Source of the DNA: CAVXHQ01 sp963761735
GTDB lineage: Bacteria > Pseudomonadota > Alphaproteobacteria > Rhodobacterales > Rhodobacteraceae
NCBI GenBank assembly: GCA_963761735.1
Contig: CAVXHQ010000007.1
Span: forward strand, 248,001 to 312,000
Length of the DNA stretch: 64,000 nucleotides
Direction of reading: 5' to 3'
The first letter of the stretch is position 1. Every line of letters begins with the position of its first letter. Under the pieces are notes generated by a model, which was given only the letters and a program-made list of their open reading frames with translations, searched no databases and had not been told where the DNA came from. A program made the position numbers and the translations under genes. Positions 28,695 through 36,945 of this stretch are shown piece after piece.

Positions 28695-29990
28695 ATGCAC
28701 GACATCCGCACCATCCGCGAAGACCCGGCCGCGTTCGACGCAGCTCTCGGGCGACGCGGGCTGTCAGGCGCGTCGCAGCAGGCGCTGGCACTGGACGAGG
28801 AACGCCGCGCAAAAATCCTCGCCGCCGAAACCGCGCAGGCCGACCAGAACCGCGCAGCCAAAGAGGTGGGCGCCGCAAAGGCACGCGGCGACGACGCCGA
28901 GTTCGAGCGTTTGCGCAGCCTCGTCGCCGCAAAGAAAACCGAAAGCGCGCGCCTGACCGACGAGGCAAAGGCCTGCGACGCCGCCCTCGCGGACTATCTG
29001 ATGACCCTGCCGAACCTGCCCTACGACGGCGTGCCCGACGGCGCGGACGAGGCCGGCAACGTCGAGATCCACCGTCACGGGTCGCCGCGCAATTTCGCCT
29101 TTGCGCCCGCCGAACACTATGACATCGCCGCCGTGAAACCGGGCATGGATTTCGAGACGGCCGCCAAGCTCTCGGGCAGCCGGTTCGTCGTGCTGTCGGG
29201 TGCCGTGGCCCGCGTGCACCGGGCGCTGGCGCAATACATGCTCGACCTGCACGCCGAGGAACACGGGCTGGTCGAGACGATCACCCCCGTCCTTGTGCGC
29301 ACCGAAATGATGTACGGCACCGGGCAATTACCGAAATTTGGCGAAGACAGCTATCAGACCACGACCGGCTGGTGGCTCATTCCCACGGCCGAGGTGACGC
29401 TTACCAACATCGTCAACGGCCTCACCGTCGACGAGGACAGCCTGCCGCGCCGCTACGTCGCCCACACCCTGTGTTTCCGGTCCGAGGCGGGATCGGCGGG
29501 ACGCGACACGTCGGGCATGTTGCGTCAGCACCAGTTCGAAAAGGTCGAGATGGTGACGATCTGCACCCCCGACACCTCCGACGCGGAACACGACCGGATG
29601 ACGATGTGCGCGCAGGCGGTTCTCGAGGGGCTGGGTCTGCCGTACCGGACCGTCGTGCTGTGCACCGGCGACATGGGCGCCGGCGCGCGCCGCACCCACG
29701 ACATCGAGGTCTGGCTGCCCGGCCAGAACGCTTTCCGCGAGATCTCGTCGGTGTCGACCACCGGCGCCTATCAGGCGCGGCGGATGAATGCCCGGTTCAA
29801 ACCGGCGGGCGGTGGCAAGCCAGAGTTCGTGCATACCCTGAACGGCTCCGGCCTTGCCGTGGGCCGCGCGCTGATCGCGGTTCTCGAGAACGGTCAGGAA
29901 GAGGACGGCTCGGTCACCCTGCCCGCAGCTTTGCACCCTTATCTGCGCGGCAAGACGCGGATCGGCGCGGACGGCACGCTGGTGGCATAG
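28695..29990 (+). CDS. serS: Serine--tRNA ligase
   Basis: 431 residues. The N-terminal coiled-coil tRNA-binding arm spans about residues 25-100. Class II motif 2 is FRSEAGSAGRDTSGMLRQHQ and motif 3 contains GSGLAVGRALIAVLE. TAEVTLTN and FEKVEM contribute to the serine site. Charges tRNA-Ser and tRNA-Sec. The ATG at 28695 follows AGGAGCAG. Confidence 0.98.
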   Translation: MHDIRTIREDPAAFDAALGRRGLSGASQQALALDEERRAKILAAETAQADQNRAAKEVGAAKARGDDAEFERLRSLVAAKKTESARLTDEAKACDAALADYLMTLPNLPYDGVPDGADEAGNVEIHRHGSPRNFAFAPAEHYDIAAVKPGMDFETAAKLSGSRFVVLSGAVARVHRALAQYMLDLHAEEHGLVETITPVLVRTEMMYGTGQLPKFGEDSYQTTTGWWLIPTAEVTLTNIVNGLTVDEDSLPRRYVAHTLCFRSEAGSAGRDTSGMLRQHQFEKVEMVTICTPDTSDAEHDRMTMCAQAVLEGLGLPYRTVVLCTGDMGAGARRTHDIEVWLPGQNAFREISSVSTTGAYQARRMNARFKPAGGGKPEFVHTLNGSGLAVGRALIAVLENGQEEDGSVTLPAALHPYLRGKTRIGADGTLVA

Positions 29991-30203
29991 ACCCCGTGGG
30001 TCAGGGTTCGGCCCGGCATCCCCGGACGGCCCCGGGCAGGTGTTTCAGCCTGGCCCCGGTAGTCGAATGCCGGGGTGAACCCCGGCCTGTGTGCCGACGT
30101 GTTTCCGATGCGCCGGAAAACTATATCCGGTTGCACCCTTTGCCTGCCCTTCCCAAAGACCTACCCTCTGGCCAACCTCCATCGCGGATCAAGGACCAAA
30201 ATC

Positions 30204-31015
30204 ATGACAGACCTGCGCGCCGCCCTCACCTTTCTCTTCACGGCAAGTTTCGTGGCCTCGCCGCTGCTGACCTCGCCGTTTTCGGGCTTTCGCGCCGATC
30301 AGCTGCCGATCCCGCAGGTGGATCCGCCGATACAGCCCGACGGCTATGCCTTCGCGATCTGGGGCCTGATCTATGCCTGGCTGGTGATTTCGGCGGTCTG
30401 GGGCCTTGCCGTGCGGGTCGAGGATCCCGGATGGGAACGGGTCCGCACGCCGCTGATCGTCAGCCTCGCGGTCGGTACCCCGTGGCTGTGGATCGCCAAT
30501 CAAAGTGCGATCTGGGCCACCGTCGTGATCTGGGTCATGGCGATTTTTGCCATCGCGGCGCTGTTGCGCACCCCCGGGGCCGAGGTTTCATCCCGGTCGG
30601 CGGTCAGCGACCGCTGGCTGCTGCGCGCGCCGGTTGCGATCTATGCGGGCTGGCTGACGGCGGCGGCCTGCGTGTCGCTGGGTGTGACGCTGGCGGGCTA
30701 CGGCGTGGTATTCGGCCAGATCGGCTGGGCCTATGTCGGGATCGGGATCGCGCTGATCCTCGCGCTGTCGGTGCAGAACCGTGTCGCCGCCCCGGAATAC
30801 GGCCTGACAGTGATCTGGGCGCTCGTCGCCGTCGTCGTCACCAACTGGCCCGCCTCTTTGTCATCGGCTGACAGCGCGGACGCTCCGCCCTGGACGCTCC
30901 CGCCCTGTTCGCGGCCCCCACCGACGGCATCGCCGCCTTTGCCATCCTGGGGATCGTGCTGCTGGCGCTGTCGTTCACGCGCCAGACGTCCAAGGCGCGC
31001 CCTGCCCGCGCCTGA
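30204..31015 (+). pseudogene. Polytopic membrane protein, TspO/MBR-like (tentative), frameshifted
   Basis: From ATG 30204 (AAGGACC upstream) the frame encodes seven or so hydrophobic helices rich in Trp, with DGYAFAIWGLIYAWL near residue 45. The overall look recalls tryptophan-rich sensory (TspO/MBR) proteins, but the match is loose. Near 30880 the coherent frame changes: the last helix, FAILGIVLLALSF, and the stop at 31015 lie in another frame. The break coincides with a tandem pair of almost identical 14- and 15-bp units, the first one C short. Restoring that C gives one protein of about 270 residues. It could be real slippage or a homopolymer error. Confidence 0.7.
30878..30906. repeat. 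Tandem 14/15-bp duplication at frameshift site
   Basis: GGACGCTCCGCCCT (30878-30891) is followed directly by GGACGCTCCCGCCCT (30892-30906). The first copy lacks one C, exactly where the membrane protein frame breaks. Confidence 0.95.
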
Positions 31016-31082
31016 GGCCAAAGATCGTGATGGTCGCCGCCCGACCCTCACAGGTCGGGCGGGAATATCGGGGCGGCAAAAT

Positions 31083-32546
31083 CTAGGCCTGAGGCTTTTT
31101 CGCGCCGCCCTTGATGTGTTTCGACAGCCGCGAAGGCTGCGCCTTGGTGCGGCCCTTGAACGGGTTCTTGTCGCTCTGGTCGCGCAGCGTGATCCGGATC
31201 GGCGTGCCCGGCATGTCGAAATCGACGCGTAACCCGTTGACGAGATAGCGCGAATAGCTCTCGGGCACCTGATCCGGATAGGACGTCATGACCACGAAGG
31301 CAGGGGGCCGCGTCTTGACCTGCGTGGCATAGCGCATCCGGATCCGCTTGCCCCCCGGTGCGGGCGGCGGGTGCTGTTCGAGCATGCCCGTCAGCCAGCG
31401 GTTCAACTGCGAGGTGGTGATCCGCCGGTTCCAGACATCGTAGGCCTTCATGATCGCGGCGTGCAGCCGGTCGAGGCCCTTGCCCGTCTTGGCCGAGACC
31501 GTCACCATCGGCGCGCCGCGCAACTGCGGCAGCAGACGCTCGAATTTCTCGCGCAGGTCTTTGAGTTTTTCCTGCTTTTCGTCCTCGGTGTCCCACTTGT
31601 TCACTGCCAGCACGACGGCGCGGCCCTCGCGTTCGGCAAGGTCGGCGATGCGCAGATCCTGCTGTTCGAACGGAATCTCCACGTCGAGCAGCACAACGAC
31701 CACCTCGGCGAATTTCACCGCCCGCAATCCGTCCGACACCGACAGCTTTTCCAGCTTGTCGTTGATCTTGGCCTTGCGGCGCATGCCCGCGGTATCGAAA
31801 ATCCGCATGTGGGTATCGAACCACTCGGTCTGCACCGAAATCGCGTCGCGGGTGATGCCCGGCTCGGGGCCGGTCAGCAGGCGCTCTTCGCCGAGGATCT
31901 TGTTCACCAGCGTCGATTTGCCCGCGTTCGGACGGCCCACGATGGCGATCTGCAACGGCTTGATCTTTGTCGGGACCGGCACCGCGTCCTCGTCCTCGTC
32001 GCCGACCTCGACGTCGGTTTCGGGGGCGTCACGCTCGGCCCGGTCGGCAAATTCATCGGCCAGGGGGCGCAGCAGGTCGTAGAGTTCGTCCATGCCGCCG
32101 CCGTGTTCGGCGGACAGCGGCACCGGCTCTCCCAACCCCAGCGCATAGGCGTCGAGCAGGCCCGCCTCGGCGGCGCGGCCTTCGCATTTGTTGGCGGCGA
32201 GGATGACGTTGGCGTTCTTCTTGCGCAGGATCTCGGCGAACGTCTGGTCGGCCGGCGTCACGCCGACGCGCGCGTCGATCACGAACAGGCAGACGTCGGC
32301 CATCTCGACGGCGCGTTCGGTCAGGCGCCGCATCCGCCCCTGCAGGCTGTCATCCACCGCCTCTTCGAGACCGGCACTGTCGAGCACGGTGAACCGCAGG
32401 TCCATCAGGCGCGCCGCGCCCTCGCGCAGGTCGCGGGTGACGCCCGGCTGATCGTCGACCAGCGCGAGTTTCTTGCCGACGAGGCGGTTGAACAACGTCG
32501 ACTTGCCCACATTGGGACGGCCGACGATGGCAAGGGTAAACGACAT
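31083..32546 (-). CDS. der: Ribosome biogenesis GTPase Der (EngA)
   Basis: 487 residues with two tandem G domains: first P-loop GRPNVGKST at residues 8-16, second GRPNAGKST near 208, each followed by DxxG (DSAGLEE and DTAGMRR) and NKxD-type motifs (ANKCEG and VNKWD). The C-terminal KH-like domain includes PPAPGGKRIRMRYATQ. An acidic linker separates the G domains. Needed for late 50S assembly. It is the third gene after the YfgM-like and BamB genes, the same order as in E. coli. Confidence 0.98.
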   Translation of the reverse strand: MSFTLAIVGRPNVGKSTLFNRLVGKKLALVDDQPGVTRDLREGAARLMDLRFTVLDSAGLEEAVDDSLQGRMRRLTERAVEMADVCLFVIDARVGVTPADQTFAEILRKKNANVILAANKCEGRAAEAGLLDAYALGLGEPVPLSAEHGGGMDELYDLLRPLADEFADRAERDAPETDVEVGDEDEDAVPVPTKIKPLQIAIVGRPNAGKSTLVNKILGEERLLTGPEPGITRDAISVQTEWFDTHMRIFDTAGMRRKAKINDKLEKLSVSDGLRAVKFAEVVVVLLDVEIPFEQQDLRIADLAEREGRAVVLAVNKWDTEDEKQEKLKDLREKFERLLPQLRGAPMVTVSAKTGKGLDRLHAAIMKAYDVWNRRITTSQLNRWLTGMLEQHPPPAPGGKRIRMRYATQVKTRPPAFVVMTSYPDQVPESYSRYLVNGLRVDFDMPGTPIRITLRDQSDKNPFKGRTKAQPSRLSKHIKGGAKKPQA

Positions 32547-32639
32547 GGGGGCACCTCGGACGCAACGACCGGGCGCGCGAAGGGGCGGCCCGCAGTCAGT
32601 CTTGCCTGCTACACCAGTGCCGCCCGTGCCGCCAGTCCC

Positions 32640-33965
32640 CTAGCGATAGGCCAGCAATTGCCCGCTTTGCGACACCACATACAGGGTGTTGCCCGCGACG
32701 ACGGGCGCAGAGGCCGCGCCGCCGGGCAAGGCGATCTGCCCGAGGGCGGCACCGGACACCGGGTCGAACTGGCGCAACACGCCGTCCGACGACGCCACGA
32801 CCAGGCGCCCGCCCGCAAGCACCGGGCCGTAATGCGCGAAATAGGCCTCGCTGCGCCCGAACCAGCCGCGGGATTCAGATAACGGCAATTGCGTGCGCCA
32901 GATCACCGCACCGCTGGCGGCATCCAGTCGGACGAGCTGGTTGATATCGTTGAGCAGGAAGACCGAGCCGCCGACCGGAATCACCGGCGAAGTGGCGCCC
33001 TCGGTCGCGGTCCACAGCCGTTCTCCCGTGGCGGTCTGCATCGCGACGACGCGGCCCGACAGGTTGCCCGCATACGTCACGCCGCCGTCGATCACCGGAT
33101 CGGCGGCAATGTCCGAGGCCGCGACGGCGGCGGCCTGCCCCAGACGCTCCCCCGCAATCACGCTCGACCAGCGGCGCAGACCGCCTTCGGGAAAGGCGGC
33201 GAGCAGCTCGCCGGACGAGAACGGGAACACGACGATGCCATCGCCGACCGCCGCGCCGGCACCGCCCGAAAACGTCGCGCCCGACGGCACACCGCGGATC
33301 TGCCAGCGCACCCGGCCATTGGCGAGATCGAGCGCCCAGCCGGTCGAATCGCGGCCTACCGCATAGACGATGCCGCCCGCGATCGTCGGTGCGGCAGTCG
33401 CGGGCGCATTGATATCCTGACGCCAGATTTCGCCACCCGAGGCAGCGTCCAGCGCGATCACCTCGCCGAAACCGGTCGTGACGATCAGCACGTTGCCCTG
33501 CACCGCAAGGCCACCGCCCGACGCGTCGCCGGGCCGGTCGCTCGCCGGGCTGACGTCCCGGCGCCATGCCGTGGCCCCGCCGGTCGAGGTGGCCGAAACG
33601 GTCGACGAGGCATCGAGCGTAAAGATGCGCCCGCCCTCCACGACGGGGTCGGCGGTGATCCGGTTGCCACGGCTGTCACCGGCGCCGATGCCGGTGGCAA
33701 AGGCGAGGGTCAGCGTGCCGGGAAGCGCCGGGTGGCGCAGCAGATGATCGGCGTCGCCGCCCCGATGCGTCCACGCGGCGTTGGTCACGGCGGCGGGCAG
33801 CGCGATCGGGCGGCTTTCATTCACGGTCAGCGCCGCGCCGCCGGGCAACCCGTCGCGAATGCTCAGACGCTCACCCGAAAGGATCGTGTCGGGCTCGCCG
33901 CAGGCCGCAATAAGCGCCAGTCCGACAACGCCCGTCATCCGCACCAGTGCCTTCACCGACAGCAT
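32640..33965 (-). CDS. bamB: BamB-like outer membrane assembly lipoprotein
   Basis: 441 residues. A signal sequence ends in the lipobox LIAAC (Cys near residue 20), followed by PQQ-like beta-propeller repeats such as GEVIALDAASGGEIWRQDI, WALDLANGRVRWQI and RLDAASGAVIWRTQLP. BamB is the propeller subunit of the BAM complex that inserts outer membrane proteins. The start at 33965 is the first that gives a proper signal peptide. The neighbours, a YfgM-like gene upstream and der downstream, support the assignment. Confidence 0.88.
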   Translation of the reverse strand: MLSVKALVRMTGVVGLALIAACGEPDTILSGERLSIRDGLPGGAALTVNESRPIALPAAVTNAAWTHRGGDADHLLRHPALPGTLTLAFATGIGAGDSRGNRITADPVVEGGRIFTLDASSTVSATSTGGATAWRRDVSPASDRPGDASGGGLAVQGNVLIVTTGFGEVIALDAASGGEIWRQDINAPATAAPTIAGGIVYAVGRDSTGWALDLANGRVRWQIRGVPSGATFSGGAGAAVGDGIVVFPFSSGELLAAFPEGGLRRWSSVIAGERLGQAAAVAASDIAADPVIDGGVTYAGNLSGRVVAMQTATGERLWTATEGATSPVIPVGGSVFLLNDINQLVRLDAASGAVIWRTQLPLSESRGWFGRSEAYFAHYGPVLAGGRLVVASSDGVLRQFDPVSGAALGQIALPGGAASAPVVAGNTLYVVSQSGQLLAYR

Positions 33966-34186
33966 CCCGACCAGCGCACCGGGGCGCGTTGCCCCGGCGC
34001 GTGCGTTCGTCTTCTGAACCGTGATCGATGTCGAAACCGGCTTCGCACCGCCGGGCAGCCGGCACGGGATGTCGACCAAAGACGCTTCGACAGGAGAGAT
34101 GCGTTCCACCGTGCCCGACCTCAGTTTCCAAACCATGCGCGGCCCCCGTCTGCATTCATATCCGGCCCGTTCTGCTGCGGGCGTTG

Positions 34187-35227
34187 TCACTGGTCGTCTG
34201 CGTCGGCGCCATCTGGTGCGGCGCCATCCGTCGCAGCATCGACACCGGTCGCGGTTTCGTCGGTCACAGTCTCTTCGGTCGCGGTTTCGTCGGTCACAGT
34301 CTCTTCGGTCACAGTCTCTTCGGTCACAGTCTCTTCGGTCACAGTCTCTTCGGTCGCAGTCTCTTCGGTCGCAGTCTCTTCGGTTACCGACTCTTCGGTC
34401 GTTTCCGGCACCGGCGCGGCATCCGGCGTCGCAGTCTCCGGCGCGTCCTGCGCTGACAGGTCGCCCGGCTCCACGGCCTCCGCGTCGACGGCGATGATGT
34501 CCTGCGGCGCATCCTCATCCGTTACGGCCTCCGGGGCAACCGTTTCATCGGCGGGGACGGGTTCGGCCACATCTTCGGCACCCGGCGCAGCGCCCTCGAT
34601 CGCAAGGATCAGCTCTTCGGCACGGGCGCGCAGCGCATCGCTTGCCTCCGCGTCCGCGATCAGCGACCGCAGGGCGACGACGGCAGCGTCGCTGTCGCCC
34701 TCCTCCAGCAGTTCCAGCGCCAGCTGTTCCTGCGCCACTGTCCGGTACGGCTCACCGGGCACGGCCATCGTCTCGAGCCCCGCGCGCCGCATGTCCGGCT
34801 CGAGCACGTCGCCGCCGATCATCAGCGCCTTGAGGCGCGCCAGATCGCGGTACACCGTCGGCAGCGCCGCATCGTCGGCCACGGCCATCAGCGTGTCGAC
34901 CGCCGTGGCGATATCTCCGGCGCTCTCCTGTTCGGCAGCCGTCAGCAGAGAGGCCACCGCCTGAGCCGGACCGTCCGTCTCCACGGCGGCCAGCGCGGCG
35001 ACGCGACCGGTTGCATCCCCGGTCTCGACCGCCGCGATCAGGGCATCGCCCAGCGCCTGCGCCCGCGTCGCCGACTGCGCCTTGGACCATTCGCTCCAGG
35101 CGGCACCGCCGACGATGGCGAGCACGGCGACGATCGCGATCCAGCCATAGCGCCGCATCAACGCAAAGAGTTTGTCCCGGCGGACCTCTTCGCTCACTTC
35201 ATCGATAAAACTGTCGGAATTACTCAC
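34187..35227 (-). CDS. YfgM-like tetratricopeptide protein with TEETV repeat tail
   Basis: 346 residues. A short cytoplasmic N-terminus, one membrane helix (about 27-45, WIAIVAVLAIVGGAAW), then a helical TPR-like periplasmic domain of about 170 residues typical of YfgM/DUF2133 proteins, which associate with SecYEG and periplasmic chaperones. From about residue 200 the protein becomes acidic and low-complexity, ending in roughly ten TEETV or TDETA pentapeptides, an unusual tail. The start is GTG at 35227 with AGAGGCGG upstream. It precedes bamB, as in enterobacteria. Confidence 0.85.
   Translation of the reverse strand: MSNSDSFIDEVSEEVRRDKLFALMRRYGWIAIVAVLAIVGGAAWSEWSKAQSATRAQALGDALIAAVETGDATGRVAALAAVETDGPAQAVASLLTAAEQESAGDIATAVDTLMAVADDAALPTVYRDLARLKALMIGGDVLEPDMRRAGLETMAVPGEPYRTVAQEQLALELLEEGDSDAAVVALRSLIADAEASDALRARAEELILAIEGAAPGAEDVAEPVPADETVAPEAVTDEDAPQDIIAVDAEAVEPGDLSAQDAPETATPDAAPVPETTEESVTEETATEETATEETVTEETVTEETVTEETVTDETATEETVTDETATGVDAATDGAAPDGADADDQ
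34246..34395. repeat. 15-bp tandem repeat, ten units
   Basis: Period 15 from 34246 to 34395, consensus CGGTCACAGTCTCTT with variants in three positions. It keeps the frame of the YfgM-like gene and encodes the TEETV tail. Confidence 0.95.
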
Positions 35228-35400
35228 GGGTCCGCCTCTTTTTGCCGCCCCGTGCCGGGACCACCGCAGGGCCGTCATATCCCAAGGGTCGCGGCATTGC
35301 CAAGCCCACGACAGGCCGGGCCGAAAACCGGGCTTTTCGGAGCCGCCCCTGCCCGTTTGCGCGCCGTTGCCGCATCGTTGCCATATGGCGTGCGAATTTC

Positions 35401-35445
35401 TTGTTAAAAAATGTCGTGCCGGGTAATCTGAACTGGTTAGTTCAG
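35401..35445 (+). promoter_or_regulatory. Promoter with overlapping dyad operator, RND efflux operon
   Basis: TTGTTA at 35401-35406 and TAATCT at 35424-35429 with a 17-base spacer. The perfect dyad CTGAAC-TGGTTA-GTTCAG at 35428-35445 overlaps the -10 end and the predicted start (about 35436). A bound repressor would block initiation. No regulator gene adjoins. Confidence 0.65.
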
Positions 35446-35458
35446 CGTAAGACACTAT

Positions 35459-35584
35459 ATGAGCACCACCGAACGCGATAACCCTGCCGTCCGATCCGTT
35501 GACCGTGACCCCGGTCCTGCCGCTGCGTCGCACCACAGGCCCGAACTTATTCTCAGACGATCCCGAAAAGGCGCCGCGCTATGA
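35459..35584 (+). CDS. Possible 41-residue leader peptide coupled to efflux adaptor
   Basis: ATG at 35459 opens a 41-residue frame (begins MSTTERDNPAVRSVDRDPG) whose TGA overlaps the adaptor ATG as ATGA. It starts about 23 bases after the predicted transcription start. The peptide is hydrophilic and basic toward its end, with no recognised domain. The ribosome binding site is weak. It could couple translation to the adaptor gene, or be chance. Confidence 0.4.
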   Translation: MSTTERDNPAVRSVDRDPGPAAASHHRPELILRRSRKGAAL

Positions 35585-36945
35585 AACTGATGCCGCTCTT
35601 GTCCGCGATATTGGTGGCGGGATTCCTGTACCTTCTGGTGATCGAACGCGACATGCTGAAGGCCTTTGCACAGACCGCAGAAGCTGACGAGGCCGTCCAG
35701 GCAGAGGCACCAGAGGCCGAGGCGCGGCCCGCAGGCATCCGCGTCGTGGCCCGCCATTCCATCGCCGAGATCATCGAAAACGCCGTCGTTCTGCGGGGCC
35801 GGACAGAGGCCGCGCGCCAGGTGACCGTCGCCGCCGAAACCAGCGGTCTGGTGTTGTCGGAGCCGCTGCGCAAAGGCACGGTGGTGGCACAGGGCGATCT
35901 GTTGTGCGAACTGGCGCCCGGCACCCGCGCCTCCGCCCTGCAAGAGGAGCGCGCGCGCCTTGCCGAGGCCGAAGGCCGCGTCCCCGAGGCGCAGGCAAGC
36001 GTCGCCGAGGCGCAGGCCCGCGTCCGGGAGGCCGAAATCAACGTCAACGCCGCCCGGCAGCTGAGCGAGGGCGGTTTCGCCTCGGAGTCCCGGCTGGTCG
36101 GCGCCGAGGCCACCTACGAGGCCGCCGTCGCGGGCGTCAGCCGTGCGCGCGCCGCAATCATCGGCGCCGAGGCCGGGATCGAGGCCGCTCAGGCCGGTGT
36201 CGCCTCCGCCGAGGCCGAAATCGACCGGCTGCGGATGCACGCGCCGTTTTCGGGCCTGCTGGAAACCGACACCGCCGAACTCGGCTCGCTGATGCAGCCC
36301 GGCTCTGCCTGCGCCACGGTCATCCAGCTCGATCCGATCAAGCTGGTCGGCTTCGTGCCGGAATCCGAGCTTGACCAGATCGAGGTCGGTGCCCGCGCCA
36401 GCGCGCGTCTGGCCGGGGGCCGCGATCTGGTGGGCCGGGTGACGTTTCTGTCGCGCTCGGGCGACGAGATGACGCGGACGTTCCGCCTCGAGATTGCCGT
36501 GCCGAATCCCGATCTGCGCGTGCGCGACGGCCAGACGGCCGATATCTTCGTCGAATCCGCCGGGCAGAACGCGCATCTGCTGCCGCAATCGTCGCTGACG
36601 CTGAACGACGACGGCACGCTTGGCGTGCGCACCGTCGACGCGGACAACCTCGCACAGTTCATGCCGGTGACCCTGCTGCGCGATACCGTGGACGGGGTCT
36701 GGGTCTCGGGTCTGCCAGAGGCGGTGGACGTGATCCTCGTCGGTCAGGAATATGTGATCGACGGCGTCGCGGTGCGCCCGGTCTATCCGGACGCCATCCC
36801 CGCCGCCGACGCGCCGGGCACCCTGCCGACCGACACCGCCCCGGGCGCGGCGGTTCCCGCCCCGGGTCCGGCGGCCGTGACGGGCGAGGCGCCGGGTACA
36901 ACCGGCAGCGATACCGACAGCGCCGCACCAGAGGTTTCCCAATGA
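35581..36945 (+). CDS. RND efflux periplasmic adaptor (membrane fusion protein)
   Basis: 454 residues. N-terminal signal/anchor helix (3-21), barrel-sandwich hybrid halves around residues 65-105 and 215-245 (VTVAAETSGLV; HAPFSGLLETDTAELGSLM), an intervening long helical hairpin rich in Ala/Glu (about 118-210), then beta-barrel and membrane-proximal domains. The last 50 residues are a Pro/Ala/Gly-rich tail. It bridges the inner membrane pump to an outer membrane channel. The stop overlaps the start of the pump gene by 4 bases. Confidence 0.93.
   Translation: MKLMPLLSAILVAGFLYLLVIERDMLKAFAQTAEADEAVQAEAPEAEARPAGIRVVARHSIAEIIENAVVLRGRTEAARQVTVAAETSGLVLSEPLRKGTVVAQGDLLCELAPGTRASALQEERARLAEAEGRVPEAQASVAEAQARVREAEINVNAARQLSEGGFASESRLVGAEATYEAAVAGVSRARAAIIGAEAGIEAAQAGVASAEAEIDRLRMHAPFSGLLETDTAELGSLMQPGSACATVIQLDPIKLVGFVPESELDQIEVGARASARLAGGRDLVGRVTFLSRSGDEMTRTFRLEIAVPNPDLRVRDGQTADIFVESAGQNAHLLPQSSLTLNDDGTLGVRTVDADNLAQFMPVTLLRDTVDGVWVSGLPEAVDVILVGQEYVIDGVAVRPVYPDAIPAADAPGTLPTDTAPGAAVPAPGPAAVTGEAPGTTGSDTDSAAPEVSQ

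Noticed and set aside
32889..34964. Long plus-strand frame opposite bamB and the YfgM-like gene
   Set aside because: Antisense shadow; its Ser/Val repeats mirror the TEETV repeat DNA.
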